DNA from: Kitasatospora albolonga | GTDB taxonomy: Bacteria > Actinomycetota > Actinomycetes > Streptomycetales > Streptomycetaceae | NCBI GenBank assembly: GCA_002082585.1 | Contig: CP020563.1 | Span: 2,598,001 to 2,662,000 of the forward strand | Direction: 5' to 3' | DNA length: 64,000 nucleotides | In this document: in pieces, positions 1-7,888 of the stretch | Layout: each line of letters opens with the position of its first letter | Numbering within the stretch: position 1 is the first letter of the stretch | The notes under the pieces: generated by a model | The model's input: only the letters and a program-made list of their open reading frames with translations | Databases searched by the model: none | Told to the model about the DNA's origin: nothing | Translations under genes and position numbers: made by a program

Positions 1-316
1 ACCAGAGCTGGAGGTCGGCGGGGCGGTACAGGTCGACGGCGATGTCCCCCGTACGGATGCGCTCCATCAGCTCGTCCTCGAAGCCGCCGCCCATCATGGC
101 GCAGGCCATCAGCAGGGCCTGCCCGAGCCAGACGTACGTCAGCGCCTGGGAGGTGTCGTACCCGCCGAGCTGCGGGCGTTCGGCCCACAGGGCGGTGTAG
201 GTGTACGCCAGGATGAACCCGAAGACGGTGTTGGTGAACACCCCCGCGGCCGTCGCCGTCCGGTAGGTGGCGTAGCGCCGGAAACTGCCCGCCGCCACCA
301 CTGCGTACAGCCGCAT
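1..316 (-). CDS. ABC-2 type transporter permease, N-terminal part (truncated by window edge)
   Basis: The first 105 codons of a membrane protein whose 3' part lies beyond the window start. The product begins MRLYAVVAAGSFRRY and has two hydrophobic stretches (about residues 20-45 and 55-75) followed by the motif GGFEDELMERIRTGDIAVDLYRP. That pattern is typical of the ABC2_membrane_6 permease family, which pairs with an ATPase and a second permease to move drugs or lipids across the membrane. The ATG at 316 opens the frame and faces the divergent PBP gene at 538. Family assignment is from memory of the motif; the substrate is unknown. Confidence 0.75.
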   Translation of the reverse strand, partial: MRLYAVVAAGSFRRYATYRTATAAGVFTNTVFGFILAYTYTALWAERPQLGGYDTSQALTYVWLGQALLMACAMMGGGFEDELMERIRTGDIAVDLYRPADLQLW

Positions 317-537
317 GCCGTGCCCTCCCCCGCTCTCGACACCAAAGCGACCGACGCTAGTACAGCGGCGAGAACGGCCGCGACCGCTTTTCCGGAAGCG
401 GCGAAAGGGGGGAGCCGGAAGCGGCGAAGGGGGAGCGCGGAGACGGAGAACGGGGGAGATCGGAGGATGATACGAGGGTTTCCTGGCGAAACGGGCACTA
501 TGGGAGAACTGACCGCACCCGAGGAGCCCCCACCGAC

Positions 538-2919
538 ATGAGCGACGCGCCACAGAACTGGGCCCCCCGGGACCCCTCAGTCTCCGGAAGCTCAGGAGGC
601 CCGGGGAGCCCGGGAGGCCCGGGAAAGAAGAAGGGGCGCACGAAACGCCCCCGGAGGACCGGTTGGCGCCGCCTCTTCCCGACCTGGCGGATGGTCCTCG
701 GCACCGTCCTGGTGGTCGGGCTCCTGCTCACCGGCGGGTTCTTCGCCGGGTACCAGCTCGTCGGCATCCCGGCCGCCAACGCCGGTGCCGACGCCCAGTC
801 GAACGTCTACTTCTACAAGGACGGCACCGTCCTGGCCCGCGACGGCGAGGTGAACCGGGAGAAGGTCAGGCTCTCCCAGGTGCCCGACACCGTCCAGCAG
901 GCCGTACTCGCCGCCGAGGACCGCGACTTCTACACCCAGCCCGCCGTCGACGTACGGGCCATGTTCCGGGCCGGGTGGAACACGGTGACCGGCAAGGGCA
1001 AGCAGGGCGGCTCCACGATCACCCAGCAGTACGTCAAGAACTACTACCTCGGCCAGGAGCGGACCGTCGTCCGCAAGGCCAAGGAGTTCTTCATCGCGAT
1101 CAAGCTCAACCGCGAGCAGAGCAAGGACCAGATCTTCGAGGGCTACCTCAACACCAGCTACTTCGGGCGCAACGCCTACGGCATCCAGGCCGCCGCCCAG
1201 GCGTACTACGGCAAGAACGTCGAGGACCTCACCACCGCCGAGGGCGCGTACCTCGCCTCCCTCCTCAACGCCCCCAGCGCGTACGACGTCGTCGCCCGCC
1301 CCGGCAACAAGGCGGCCGCCCTCAGCCGCTGGAACTACGTTCTGGACGGCATGGTCAAGGAGGGCTGGCTCGACTCCGGCGAACGGTCCACGACCGAGTT
1401 CCCCGTCCCCGGCGAGGCCAAGCCGCCCAACGGACTCTCCGGCCAGCGCGGCTATCTGGTGGAGGCCGTCGAGGAGTACCTCACCGACAACGGGATCATC
1501 GACGCGGCGACCCTCGCCACCGGCGGCCACCGCATCACCACCACCCTCGACAAGAAGAAGCAGGACGCCCTGGTCGAAGCCGTGGAGCAGAACGTCATGA
1601 AGAAGCGGAGCGAGGACCGCGAGGCCGACCGGAACGTCCGCGTCGGCGGCGCCTCCATCGTCCCGGGCACCGGCGAGGTCGTCGCGATGTACGGCGGCAT
1701 CGACTACACCCGGCAGTACGTCAACAACGCCACCCGCCGCGACTACCAGGTCGGCTCCACCTTCAAGCCGTTCGTCTTCGCCTCCGCCGTCGCCAACGGC
1801 TCCGCCACCCAGGACGGCCGGCGCATCACCCCGGAGACGTACTACGACGGCACCAACAAGCGGACCGTCCAGAGCTCCCAGGGCTCCACCGGTTACGAGC
1901 CCGCCAACGAGGACGACGTCGACTACGGGCAGATCACCGTCCGCACCGCCACCGACAAGTCCGTCAACTCCGTCTACGCCCAGATGGCCCAGGACGTCGG
2001 CCCGGAGAAGGTGCGCGAGACCGCCGTCGCCCTCGGCATCCCGGCGAGGACCCCCGACCTGACCGCCTCCCCCTCCATCGCGCTCGGCCCCGCCACCGCC
2101 AGCGTCCTGGACCTCACCGAGGCGTACGCGACCCTCGCCGACCACGGCCGGCACGGCCCGTACACCCTCGTCGACAAGGTCAGCAAGGACGGCACGGAGA
2201 TCGAGCTGCCCGACCGGAAGACGGAGCAGACCGTCACCCGCGAGGCCGCCGACACCACCACCGCGCTGCTCCGCTCCGTCGTGGAGGGCGGCACCGGCTC
2301 CGCCGCCCAGGCCGCGGGCCGGCCCGCCGTGGGCAAGACCGGCACCGCGGAGGAGGACAAGGCCGCCTGGTTCGCCGGGTACACCCCCGACCTCGCGACC
2401 GTCGTCGCCGTGATGGGCCAGGACCCCGACTCCGGCGCCCAGACCCCGCTGTACGGAGCCCTCGGCCTGCCCCGCGTCAACGGCGGCGGCGTCCCGGCCG
2501 AGACCTGGGCCGCCTACACGGAAGCGGCCCTGCGCTCCTCCCCGGCCCAGGAGTTCGACCTCGAGACGGCCCCCGGCTCCGACGAACCGCAGGCCCCCTC
2601 CGGCGAGGAGACCGGAACCACCGGACCGGCCACCCCCGACCCGGACGGCTCCCCCTCCCGCACCTCCCCCAGCACCCCGGCCGACACCGCCCCGGCCACA
2701 CCGGCCACCCCCGCCCCGCCGAGCAGCGACAACGGAACCGGAAGCGGAAACGGAAACGAAACCGGAGGCACCACAGGCACCACGGACGGCGGCACAGGCA
2801 CCACCGGGAACAGCGACGAGAGCAACGGAGACAGAGACGGAGACGGAGACGGCGGTACGGGTGCCCTCGGCGGCGGCTTCATCGAAGGCATCCGCGGCGT
2901 CCGCCACGCGGACGGATAA
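538..2919 (+). CDS. Bifunctional class A penicillin-binding protein (glycosyltransferase/transpeptidase)
   Basis: A 793-residue membrane-anchored enzyme that polymerises and cross-links peptidoglycan. A Pro/Gly/Lys-rich cytoplasmic head is followed by one membrane segment (about residues 58-82), then the GT51 domain with catalytic E127 (AAEDRDFY) and the GGSTITQQ motif. The transpeptidase domain shows S407-TFK, S475-VN and K600-TG. The last ~120 residues are a disordered Pro/Thr then Gly/Asn/Asp tail encoded by short DNA repeats (about 2740-2870). Start ATG has GAGGAG 11 bases upstream. It converges with the small exporter gene at 2929, with only 9 bases between. Length and domain order are those of actinobacterial class A PBPs. 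Confidence 0.95.
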   Translation: MSDAPQNWAPRDPSVSGSSGGPGSPGGPGKKKGRTKRPRRTGWRRLFPTWRMVLGTVLVVGLLLTGGFFAGYQLVGIPAANAGADAQSNVYFYKDGTVLARDGEVNREKVRLSQVPDTVQQAVLAAEDRDFYTQPAVDVRAMFRAGWNTVTGKGKQGGSTITQQYVKNYYLGQERTVVRKAKEFFIAIKLNREQSKDQIFEGYLNTSYFGRNAYGIQAAAQAYYGKNVEDLTTAEGAYLASLLNAPSAYDVVARPGNKAAALSRWNYVLDGMVKEGWLDSGERSTTEFPVPGEAKPPNGLSGQRGYLVEAVEEYLTDNGIIDAATLATGGHRITTTLDKKKQDALVEAVEQNVMKKRSEDREADRNVRVGGASIVPGTGEVVAMYGGIDYTRQYVNNATRRDYQVGSTFKPFVFASAVANGSATQDGRRITPETYYDGTNKRTVQSSQGSTGYEPANEDDVDYGQITVRTATDKSVNSVYAQMAQDVGPEKVRETAVALGIPARTPDLTASPSIALGPATASVLDLTEAYATLADHGRHGPYTLVDKVSKDGTEIELPDRKTEQTVTREAADTTTALLRSVVEGGTGSAAQAAGRPAVGKTGTAEEDKAAWFAGYTPDLATVVAVMGQDPDSGAQTPLYGALGLPRVNGGGVPAETWAAYTEAALRSSPAQEFDLETAPGSDEPQAPSGEETGTTGPATPDPDGSPSRTSPSTPADTAPATPATPAPPSSDNGTGSGNGNETGGTTGTTDGGTGTTGNSDESNGDRDGDGDGGTGALGGGFIEGIRGVRHADG

Positions 2920-2928
2920 CCCGGCGGG

Positions 2929-3249
2929 TCAGTGCCCGGAAGTCGCCTTCAGCCCCACCACCGCGACCAGCAGCAGACAGACGAAGAAGATCCGGGCGGC
3001 GGTCACCGGCTCGTTCAGCACGACCATGCCGAGGATCGCCGCACCGGCCGCGCCGATGCCGACCCACACGCCGTACGCCGTACCGATCGGCAGCGTCTTC
3101 GCGGCATGCGACAGCAGCACCATGCTCGCCACGATCCCGAGGCCGGTGAACACGCTCGGCCAGAGCCGGGTGAACCCCTCGGTGTACTTCATCCCGATCG
3201 ACCAGCCCACTTCGAGCAGACCGGCGATGATCAGCAGAACCCAGGCCAT
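2929..3249 (-). CDS. gdx: Guanidinium exporter, small multidrug resistance family (Gdx/SugE type)
   Basis: A 106-residue, four-helix SMR protein. E13, the proton/substrate-coupling glutamate, sits in LEVGW and is followed by GMKYTEGFTRLWPS, the signature that separates Gdx/SugE guanidinium exporters from EmrE-like drug pumps. It would work as an antiparallel dimer in the cytoplasmic membrane exchanging protons for guanidinium. I chose the ATG at 3249 (MAWVLLII) over an upstream start because a GGAGG lies 8-12 bases before it. A guanidine-III riboswitch lies just upstream, which independently supports the substrate. Annotated elsewhere as QacE/SugE; the riboswitch makes Gdx the better name. 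Confidence 0.93.
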   Translation of the reverse strand: MAWVLLIIAGLLEVGWSIGMKYTEGFTRLWPSVFTGLGIVASMVLLSHAAKTLPIGTAYGVWVGIGAAGAAILGMVVLNEPVTAARIFFVCLLLVAVVGLKATSGH

Positions 3250-3256
3250 GACAGAA

Positions 3257-3270
3257 CCTCCGACGACGAG
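3257..3270 (-). promoter_or_regulatory. Shine-Dalgarno of the exporter with adjoining anti-aptamer strand
   Basis: Minus-strand sequence CTCGTCGTCGGAGG ends in the GGAGG ribosome site. CGTCGTC is the exact complement of GACGACG in the 3' strand of the riboswitch (3293-3299), and CTCGTC complements GACGAG in its 5' strand. A free aptamer could therefore pair here and hide the ribosome site; guanidinium binding would lock those strands in the aptamer and free it. The pairing is seen in sequence; the switching model is inference. Confidence 0.55.
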
Positions 3271-3287
3271 CACACGGACAACTTCAC

Positions 3288-3332
3288 GGGTGCGTCGTCT
3301 TTGCCTGCCCGGTACGGCGCGTCTCGTCGGGG
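3288..3332 (-). ncRNA. Guanidine-III (ykkC-III) riboswitch aptamer
   Basis: On the minus strand this stretch reads CCCGACGAG-ACGCGCCGTACC-GGGCAGG-CAAAGACGACGC. Apart from a few covarying changes it matches the guanidine-III aptamer known from Thermobifida fusca (remembered as CCGGACGAGGTGCGCCGTAC, then CCGGTCAGGACAAGACGGCGC). It lies 39 bases before the start codon of an SMR guanidinium exporter, the classic target. Seen: sequence and position. Known: the class binds guanidinium. Inferred: translational control, see the adjacent SD region. Confidence 0.85.
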
Positions 3333-3353
3333 TGGTTCCACCGTAGCAAGGAA

Positions 3354-3397
3354 AGGCGGGTGGGGTTGGTGACCATGGTCACCAACCCCACCCGCCT
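3354..3397. terminator. Perfect 44-bp palindrome, probable terminator of the Cpn10 gene
   Basis: The two 22-base arms (left 3354-3375, right 3376-3397) are exact reverse complements with no spacer, centred on CCATGG. It starts 8 bases past the stop of the minus-strand Cpn10 gene, so termination is the obvious role. A loopless palindrome could also form a cruciform. There is no T tract, which is normal for Streptomyces terminators. Confidence 0.7.
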
Positions 3398-3405
3398 CCT
3401 ACGGC

Positions 3406-3762
3406 TTACAAATACAGCCCGGTGGAGTCCACCGACCCCTCGAACCGGTCCGCCGCCACCGCGTGCAGATCGCGCTCCCGCATGAGTACGTACGCCACGC
3501 CCCGCACCTCGACCTCGGCGCGGTCCTCGGGGTCGTACAGCACCCGGTCGCCGGGCTCCACCGTCCGCACGTTCTGACCGACCGCGACGACCACGGCCCA
3601 GGCGAGCCGTCGCCCCACCGCGGCCGTCGCCGGGATCAGGATGCCGCCGCCGGAACGCCGCTCGCCCTCGGCGGTGTCGTTCCGCACGAGGACACGGTCG
3701 TGCAGCATGCGGATGGGCAGCTTGTCATCGTCGTGGGTGTTGCCCCGGGTCTCGTCGCTCAC
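3406..3762 (-). CDS. GroES-like co-chaperone (Cpn10 domain), no groEL nearby
   Basis: 118 residues: a ~20-residue acidic/polar head, then a Cpn10 fold starting LPIRMLHDRVLV, a Gly-rich mobile-loop equivalent (RRSGGGILIPATAA, residues ~36-49) and the barrel strand PGDRVLYDP. The loop carries the GGI(L/I)(I/L)P motif that contacts GroEL in true GroES. No chaperonin gene is in the window, so this is a stand-alone paralogue; its partner cannot be inferred from context. The C-terminal ~20 residues extend beyond the usual GroES end. ATG start at 3762. Confidence 0.85.
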   Translation of the reverse strand: MSDETRGNTHDDDKLPIRMLHDRVLVRNDTAEGERRSGGGILIPATAAVGRRLAWAVVVAVGQNVRTVEPGDRVLYDPEDRAEVEVRGVAYVLMRERDLHAVAADRFEGSVDSTGLYL

Positions 3763-3885
3763 GCCCGCAACTTACCGTCACCGCCCCGCCGCGCACGCCC
3801 GAGGGGGCCTGTACGCGCCCCGGTGGCCCCGGGTCGGCGGACCGGTACGGGTGAGGGCCCGACCGGCCGGATGCGAGCGGACCGG

Positions 3886-4203
3886 TCAGGTGCGGCGGCG
3901 CTTCGAGACCGTGATCAGCCCCACCACGCCCACCACCAGCAGCGCGGCGGGGATCACCCGCTCCAGCCGGGGCGAGCCGTCCGCCGCGACGAACTGGGCC
4001 TTCACATCCGACACCGAGCGATTCACCGCCACGAACGCCCGGCCGGCCGTCCGGTCCACGTTCGCGGCCACCCTCGCCTTCGCGTCGCCGATGATCGTCT
4101 TCGGGTGTACCCGCACCCCGATCTCGTCGAGCACCACAGCGAGCTGCTCGCGCCTGCTGATGATGTCCGCCTCGATCTGCGCAGGGGTCCTGGCATCCGA
4201 CAC
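3886..4203 (-). CDS. DUF3618 small membrane protein
   Basis: 105 residues beginning with GTG at 4203, chosen because GGAGG lies 8 bases upstream and because the product then opens SDARTPAQIEADI, the conserved DUF3618 start. The family is a short helical N-terminal region followed by one C-terminal membrane segment (here residues ~82-100, then KRRRT). Function is not known. It is divergent from bcp at 4347, with 143 bases between for two promoters. Confidence 0.85.
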   Translation of the reverse strand: MSDARTPAQIEADIISRREQLAVVLDEIGVRVHPKTIIGDAKARVAANVDRTAGRAFVAVNRSVSDVKAQFVAADGSPRLERVIPAALLVVGVVGLITVSKRRRT

Positions 4204-4346
4204 TGCGCCGCCTCCGTGGTCGTCTCTCCGGTGAACCTTCATGTGAGCCTTCGCCCACAGTCTGTCAGCTCGAACCTCCGCGCACCCGGCGGCACCCCTA
4301 TTACGCTCGGTCCCGTCCGACCAGCGCACCACCCGAGGAGAACCAC

Positions 4347-4814
4347 ATGAGCGAGCGACTCAAGCCCGGCGACCCCGCTCCCGCCTTCACCCTTCCCGAC
4401 GCCGACGGCAACGAGGTCTCGCTCGCGGACCACAAGGGCCGCAAGGTCATCGTCTACTTCTACCCGGCGGCTCTTACCCCCGGTTGCACCAAGCAGGCAT
4501 GCGACTTCACCGACAACCTCGACCTGCTCACGGGCGCCGGGTACGACGTCATCGGGATCTCCCCCGACAAGCCGGAGAAGCTCGCGAAGTTCCGCGAGAA
4601 GGAGAACCTCAAGGTCACGCTGGTCGGCGACCCGTCCAAGGAGACCCTGGAGGCGTACGGCGCCTTCGGCGAGAAGAAGCTGTACGGCAAGGTCGTCACG
4701 GGCGTCATCCGGTCCACCGTCGTCGTGGACGAGGACGGCAAGGTGGAGCACGCCTTCTACAACGTCAAGGCGACCGGCCACGTGGCGAAGATCATCAGGG
4801 ACCTGGGCATCTGA
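4347..4814 (+). CDS. bcp: Thioredoxin-dependent thiol peroxidase, Bcp/PrxQ peroxiredoxin
   Basis: 155 residues with the thioredoxin-like peroxiredoxin fold. The peroxidatic Cys is C47 in TPGCTKQAC and the resolving Cys is C52, five residues on, the atypical two-Cys spacing of the PrxQ group. It reduces hydrogen peroxide and organic peroxides in the cytoplasm using thioredoxin. GAGGAG lies 9 bases before the ATG. A hairpin follows the stop. Length and motif match the family closely. Confidence 0.95.
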   Translation: MSERLKPGDPAPAFTLPDADGNEVSLADHKGRKVIVYFYPAALTPGCTKQACDFTDNLDLLTGAGYDVIGISPDKPEKLAKFREKENLKVTLVGDPSKETLEAYGAFGEKKLYGKVVTGVIRSTVVVDEDGKVEHAFYNVKATGHVAKIIRDLGI

Positions 4815-4820
4815 CCCGCG

Positions 4821-4854
4821 CGGCAGCCCCCGGATGGGCCACCGGGGGCTGCCG
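4821..4854 (+). terminator. Terminator after bcp
   Basis: Inverted repeat with 13-base arms, CGGCAGCCCCCGG at 4821-4833 and its complement at 4842-4854, loop of 8, seven bases after the bcp stop. Confidence 0.75.
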
Positions 4855-5038
4855 GAACCGGACGCTCCCGGGCGGCCCCGTCCGGGGCCGCCCGCCCCCA
4901 CCGCACCCCTCCTCCCCCGACCGGAACGATGTCGGGATCATGTGAGGGACATCGCATCGGCCCGTGAAGTCGGTTTGCGACCGCCACCACCGCGCAGAAG
5001 CCTTTCCTGGAACACCCTTCCGAGGAAAGGACCCGGCC

Positions 5039-6535
5039 ATGGCGGCCCCCGACCCCACCCAGGCGGCCGACCCCGAAGCGGTCAAACGCCACCCCACGCT
5101 CTTCCGGGCCGCCCGGAAGCGCAAGAACCCGCGGCTGCGCCGGACGGACATCACCGTCACGGACGACGCCGCGGTGAAGCGTGCGGTGAAAGCGGCGTCG
5201 CTGGGCAACGCCATGGAGTGGTTCGACTTCGGTATCTACTCCTACCTGGCCGTCACGATCGGCCATGTGTTCTTCCCGTCCGGGAACGACACCACCCAGC
5301 TTCTCTCCTCCTTCGCGACCTTTGCCGTGGCCTTCCTCGTACGGCCGCTCGGCGGCATGTTCTTCGGCCCGATGGGTGACAAGATCGGCCGCAAGAAGGT
5401 GCTCGCGCTGACGATGATCCTGATGGCGGTCAGCACGTTCGCCATCGGCCTCATCCCCTCGCACGAGACGATCGGCGTCGGGGCGGCGGCCCTGCTGATC
5501 TTCTTCCGGATGCTCCAGGGCTTCTCGACGGGCGGTGAGTACGGGGGCGCGTCCACGTTCATCGCCGAGTACGCCCCCGACAAGCGGCGCGGCTTCTTCG
5601 GCAGCTTCCTGGAGTTCGGAACCCTGGCGGGATACGTCTGCGCGGCCGGCCTCGTCACAGCCCTCTACGCCCTCCTGGACACCCCGCAGATGGAGTCCTG
5701 GGGCTGGCGCATCCCGTTCCTCGTCGCGGGCCCGCTGGGCCTGGTCGGCCTCTACCTGCGACTGAAGCTCGACGAGACCCCCGCCTTCCAGAAGCTGGAG
5801 GGCGGCACGGCCCACGCGACCGAGGCGGCGGACGGCGTGGAGACGACGGCCAAGGGGGACCTGGCCAAGATCTTCCGGCAGTACTGGCCGACGCTGATCC
5901 TCTGCATCTGCCTGGTGGGCGCGTACAACATCACGGACTACATGCTGCTGTCGTACATGCCGACGTACCTCTCCGACGAGCTCGGCTACAGCGAGACGCA
6001 CGGGCTGCTGATCCTGCTCGCGGTGATGCTCTTCCTGATGACGATCATCAGCCAGGTCGGCAAGCTCTCCGACCGCTTCGGCCGCAAACCGCTGCTGATG
6101 ACGGGCATGCTGGGCTTCCTCTTCCTCTCCCTGCCCGCGTTCCTCCTCATCCGGATCGACGGCATCCTCCCGATCACGGTCGGCATGCTGATGCTGGGCC
6201 TCTCCCTGGTCTGCATGCTCGGCACGATGTCCGCGGCCCTGCCCGCCCTGTTCCCGACGCACGTCCGCTACGGCTCCCTGTCGGTGGGCTACAACCTCTC
6301 CGCGTCGATCTTCGGCGGTACGACCCCGCTGGTGATCACGGCCCTGATCAGCTGGACCGGCTCCAACCTGATGCCCGCGTACTACGCGATGGCGGCGGCC
6401 CTGGTGGGCGTGATCGCGGTCGCCTGCATGAAGGAGACCGCCCAACAGCCCCTGATCGGCTCCCCGCCCTCGGTCGAGACGGACGAGGAGGCGGCGGAAC
6501 TGGTCCAGGCCCAGGCGCCGGAGCCGAAGTTCTGA
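5039..6535 (+). CDS. MFS proton symporter, ProP-like (proline/betaine/metabolite)
   Basis: 498 residues from the ATG at 5039, which follows an AGGAAAGGA ribosome site. A basic ~45-residue cytoplasmic head precedes twelve membrane segments. MEWFDFGIYSYLA at the first segment and the DKIGRKKVL loop between segments 2 and 3 are signatures of the metabolite:H+ symporter branch (ProP, KgtP, ShiA). ProP proper carries a C-terminal coiled coil; here the tail is only a short acidic stretch (VETDEEAAELVQAQ), so osmosensing of the E. coli type is not evident. Substrate not determinable from sequence. Confidence 0.88.
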   Translation: MAAPDPTQAADPEAVKRHPTLFRAARKRKNPRLRRTDITVTDDAAVKRAVKAASLGNAMEWFDFGIYSYLAVTIGHVFFPSGNDTTQLLSSFATFAVAFLVRPLGGMFFGPMGDKIGRKKVLALTMILMAVSTFAIGLIPSHETIGVGAAALLIFFRMLQGFSTGGEYGGASTFIAEYAPDKRRGFFGSFLEFGTLAGYVCAAGLVTALYALLDTPQMESWGWRIPFLVAGPLGLVGLYLRLKLDETPAFQKLEGGTAHATEAADGVETTAKGDLAKIFRQYWPTLILCICLVGAYNITDYMLLSYMPTYLSDELGYSETHGLLILLAVMLFLMTIISQVGKLSDRFGRKPLLMTGMLGFLFLSLPAFLLIRIDGILPITVGMLMLGLSLVCMLGTMSAALPALFPTHVRYGSLSVGYNLSASIFGGTTPLVITALISWTGSNLMPAYYAMAAALVGVIAVACMKETAQQPLIGSPPSVETDEEAAELVQAQAPEPKF

Positions 6536-6591
6536 CCTCTACGGCCTGAGCCTCGCCGCCGCCACTCGCCCGGTACGATGACATGCGTCTG

Positions 6592-6676
6592 GCGGCGGTG
6601 GTGCAACTGGCGACACAGCAGACTTAGGATCTGTGGCCCGTGAAACGGCTTGAGGGTTCGAATCCCTTCCGCCGCA
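6592..6676 (+). tRNA. tRNA-Leu (anticodon UAG)
   Basis: 85 nt type II tRNA. Acceptor GCGGCGG pairs with CCGCCGC at 6669-6675, discriminator A. Anticodon loop CTTAGGA gives TAG between CAGA and TCTG, and the T arm contains GGTTCGAATCC. A long variable arm is present as expected for Leu. CCA is not encoded. It reads CUA and probably other CUN codons; it is not bldA, which has UAA. Confidence 0.93.
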
Positions 6677-6682
6677 CGGATG

Positions 6683-6718
6683 ACGGCCTGCGAATCGAAG
6701 GAATGATTCGCAGGCCGT
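6683..6718. terminator. Bidirectional terminator between tRNA-Leu and rdgB
   Basis: 14-base perfect arms, ACGGCCTGCGAATC at 6683-6696 and its complement at 6705-6718, loop of 8. It lies between the plus-strand tRNA and the end of the minus-strand rdgB gene, so it can serve both. Confidence 0.8.
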
Positions 6719-6738
6719 TCTCGTCCGGTACGCCCCGT

Positions 6739-7341
6739 CTACCCCACCAACTCCCGCACCACCGGCACCAGCGCCCGGAATGCCTTCCCCCGGTGGCTGA
6801 TCGCGTTCTTCTCGGCCGGGGTCAGCTCCGCGCAGGTCCGGGTCTCGCCCTCCGGCTGGAGGATCGGGTCGTAGCCGAAGCCGTTCGTGCCGGACGGGGT
6901 GGGGCGCAGGGTGCCCAGGAGGCGGCCCTCGACGACGCGTTCGGTTCCGTCGGGGAGGGCCAGCGCGGCGGCGCAGGCGAAGTGGGCGGCGCGGTGGGGG
7001 GCGGCGATGTCGCCGAGCTGGGCCAGGAGCAGGGTGAGGTTGGCCTTGTCGTCGCCGTGGGTGCCGGACCAGCGGGCCGAGAAGATGCCGGGGGCGCCGC
7101 CGAGGACGTCCACGCAGAGGCCCGAGTCGTCGGCGATGGCCGGGAGGCCGGTGGCCCGCGCGAGGGCGTGGGCCTTGAGGAGCGCGTTCTCGGCGAAGGT
7201 GACGCCGGTCTCCTTGACGTCGGGGATGTCCGGGTACGCGTCCGCGCCGACGAGGTCGTGGTCGAGTCCCGCGTCGGCGAGGATGGCGTGCAGTTCGGTG
7301 AGCTTCCCGGCGTTGCGGGTGGCGAGGATCAGGCGCGTCAT
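6739..7341 (-). CDS. rdgB: XTP/dITP pyrophosphatase (Ham1/RdgB family)
   Basis: 200 residues. The N-terminal LATRNAGK nucleotide-binding motif and DDSGLCVDVLGGAPGIFSAR active-site region are diagnostic. The enzyme hydrolyses ITP, dITP and XTP to monophosphates, clearing deaminated purines from the nucleotide pool. Downstream of rph in the same direction with a small lipoprotein gene between, the usual rph-rdgB neighbourhood in actinomycetes. ATG at 7341. Confidence 0.95.
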   Translation of the reverse strand: MTRLILATRNAGKLTELHAILADAGLDHDLVGADAYPDIPDVKETGVTFAENALLKAHALARATGLPAIADDSGLCVDVLGGAPGIFSARWSGTHGDDKANLTLLLAQLGDIAAPHRAAHFACAAALALPDGTERVVEGRLLGTLRPTPSGTNGFGYDPILQPEGETRTCAELTPAEKNAISHRGKAFRALVPVVRELVG

Positions 7342-7374
7342 GCACCGATTATCGCCGTGCCGGGAGGGTGGGCC

Positions 7375-7764
7375 CTACGGTGTGCAGACCTTGCCGATCT
7401 CCGTCGCCGCGTCCGTCACCGGAGTGATGTCGGGGGTGGCGTCGCCCTTCTCGATGGACTCGCGCACGTTGGTGACGCCGTCCTTGAGGTCGTCGACCGC
7501 CTTGGAGAGGTCGGCGTCGTCCGTGGTGTCGCCGAGGTTCTTGAGCTCGCGGTCGATCTCGTCCAGGGCTTCGGATGCCTGGGTGATGTCCTCGGAAGCG
7601 CTGGAGACGGCCCGCTGGAGGTTGCCGACGCTGGTGGCGATGGCGTCGGCGGTGCGGACGCAGTCGAGCGCCTTGTCGAGTCCGGCGCAGCCCACGGCCG
7701 TGGTCAGCGTCAGCAGGGTGGCAGCGGTGGCGAGTGCGAGGCGTTGGTGGCGGCGCGAAGCCAT
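7375..7764 (-). CDS. Small lipoprotein with helical core, function unknown
   Basis: 129 residues. Signal peptide with lipobox TAVGCAG (Cys26) predicts a lipid-anchored exported protein. The mature part is almost wholly helical with many charged residues and heptad-like spacing (ASEALDEIDRELKNL), suggesting a coiled coil, and a second Cys near the C-terminus. I do not recognise a named family. It sits between rph and rdgB on the same strand, 33 bases before rdgB, so co-transcription with rdgB is likely. Confidence 0.8.
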   Translation of the reverse strand: MASRRHQRLALATAATLLTLTTAVGCAGLDKALDCVRTADAIATSVGNLQRAVSSASEDITQASEALDEIDRELKNLGDTTDDADLSKAVDDLKDGVTNVRESIEKGDATPDITPVTDAATEIGKVCTP

Positions 7765-7797
7765 GGTGCGGGTCCCTCCCCGGGGATCGGTACGCGG

Positions 7798-7827
7798 ACG
7801 GGCGTACGGTTCGACCCGTACGCCCGT
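7798..7827 (-). terminator. Terminator after rph
   Basis: 12-base arms ACGGGCGTACGG (7798-7809) and complement (7816-7827), between the rph stop and the lipoprotein start. Confidence 0.7.
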
Positions 7828-7888
7828 GCTCGTAACGACGCTGTGTCGTGCTTATTTGGTTGCTTCTTTACCCGGGGAAGGCGCGCCG

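Noticed and set aside
2736..2870. Short DNA repeats at the end of the PBP gene as a possible regulatory element
   Set aside because: They are in frame and encode the Gly/Asn/Thr/Asp tail; coding slippage explains them.
592..2907. Long open frame antisense to the PBP gene
   Set aside because: Product is low-complexity Gly/Val/Ala/Asp, the usual shadow of a GC-rich gene; no motif or ribosome site.
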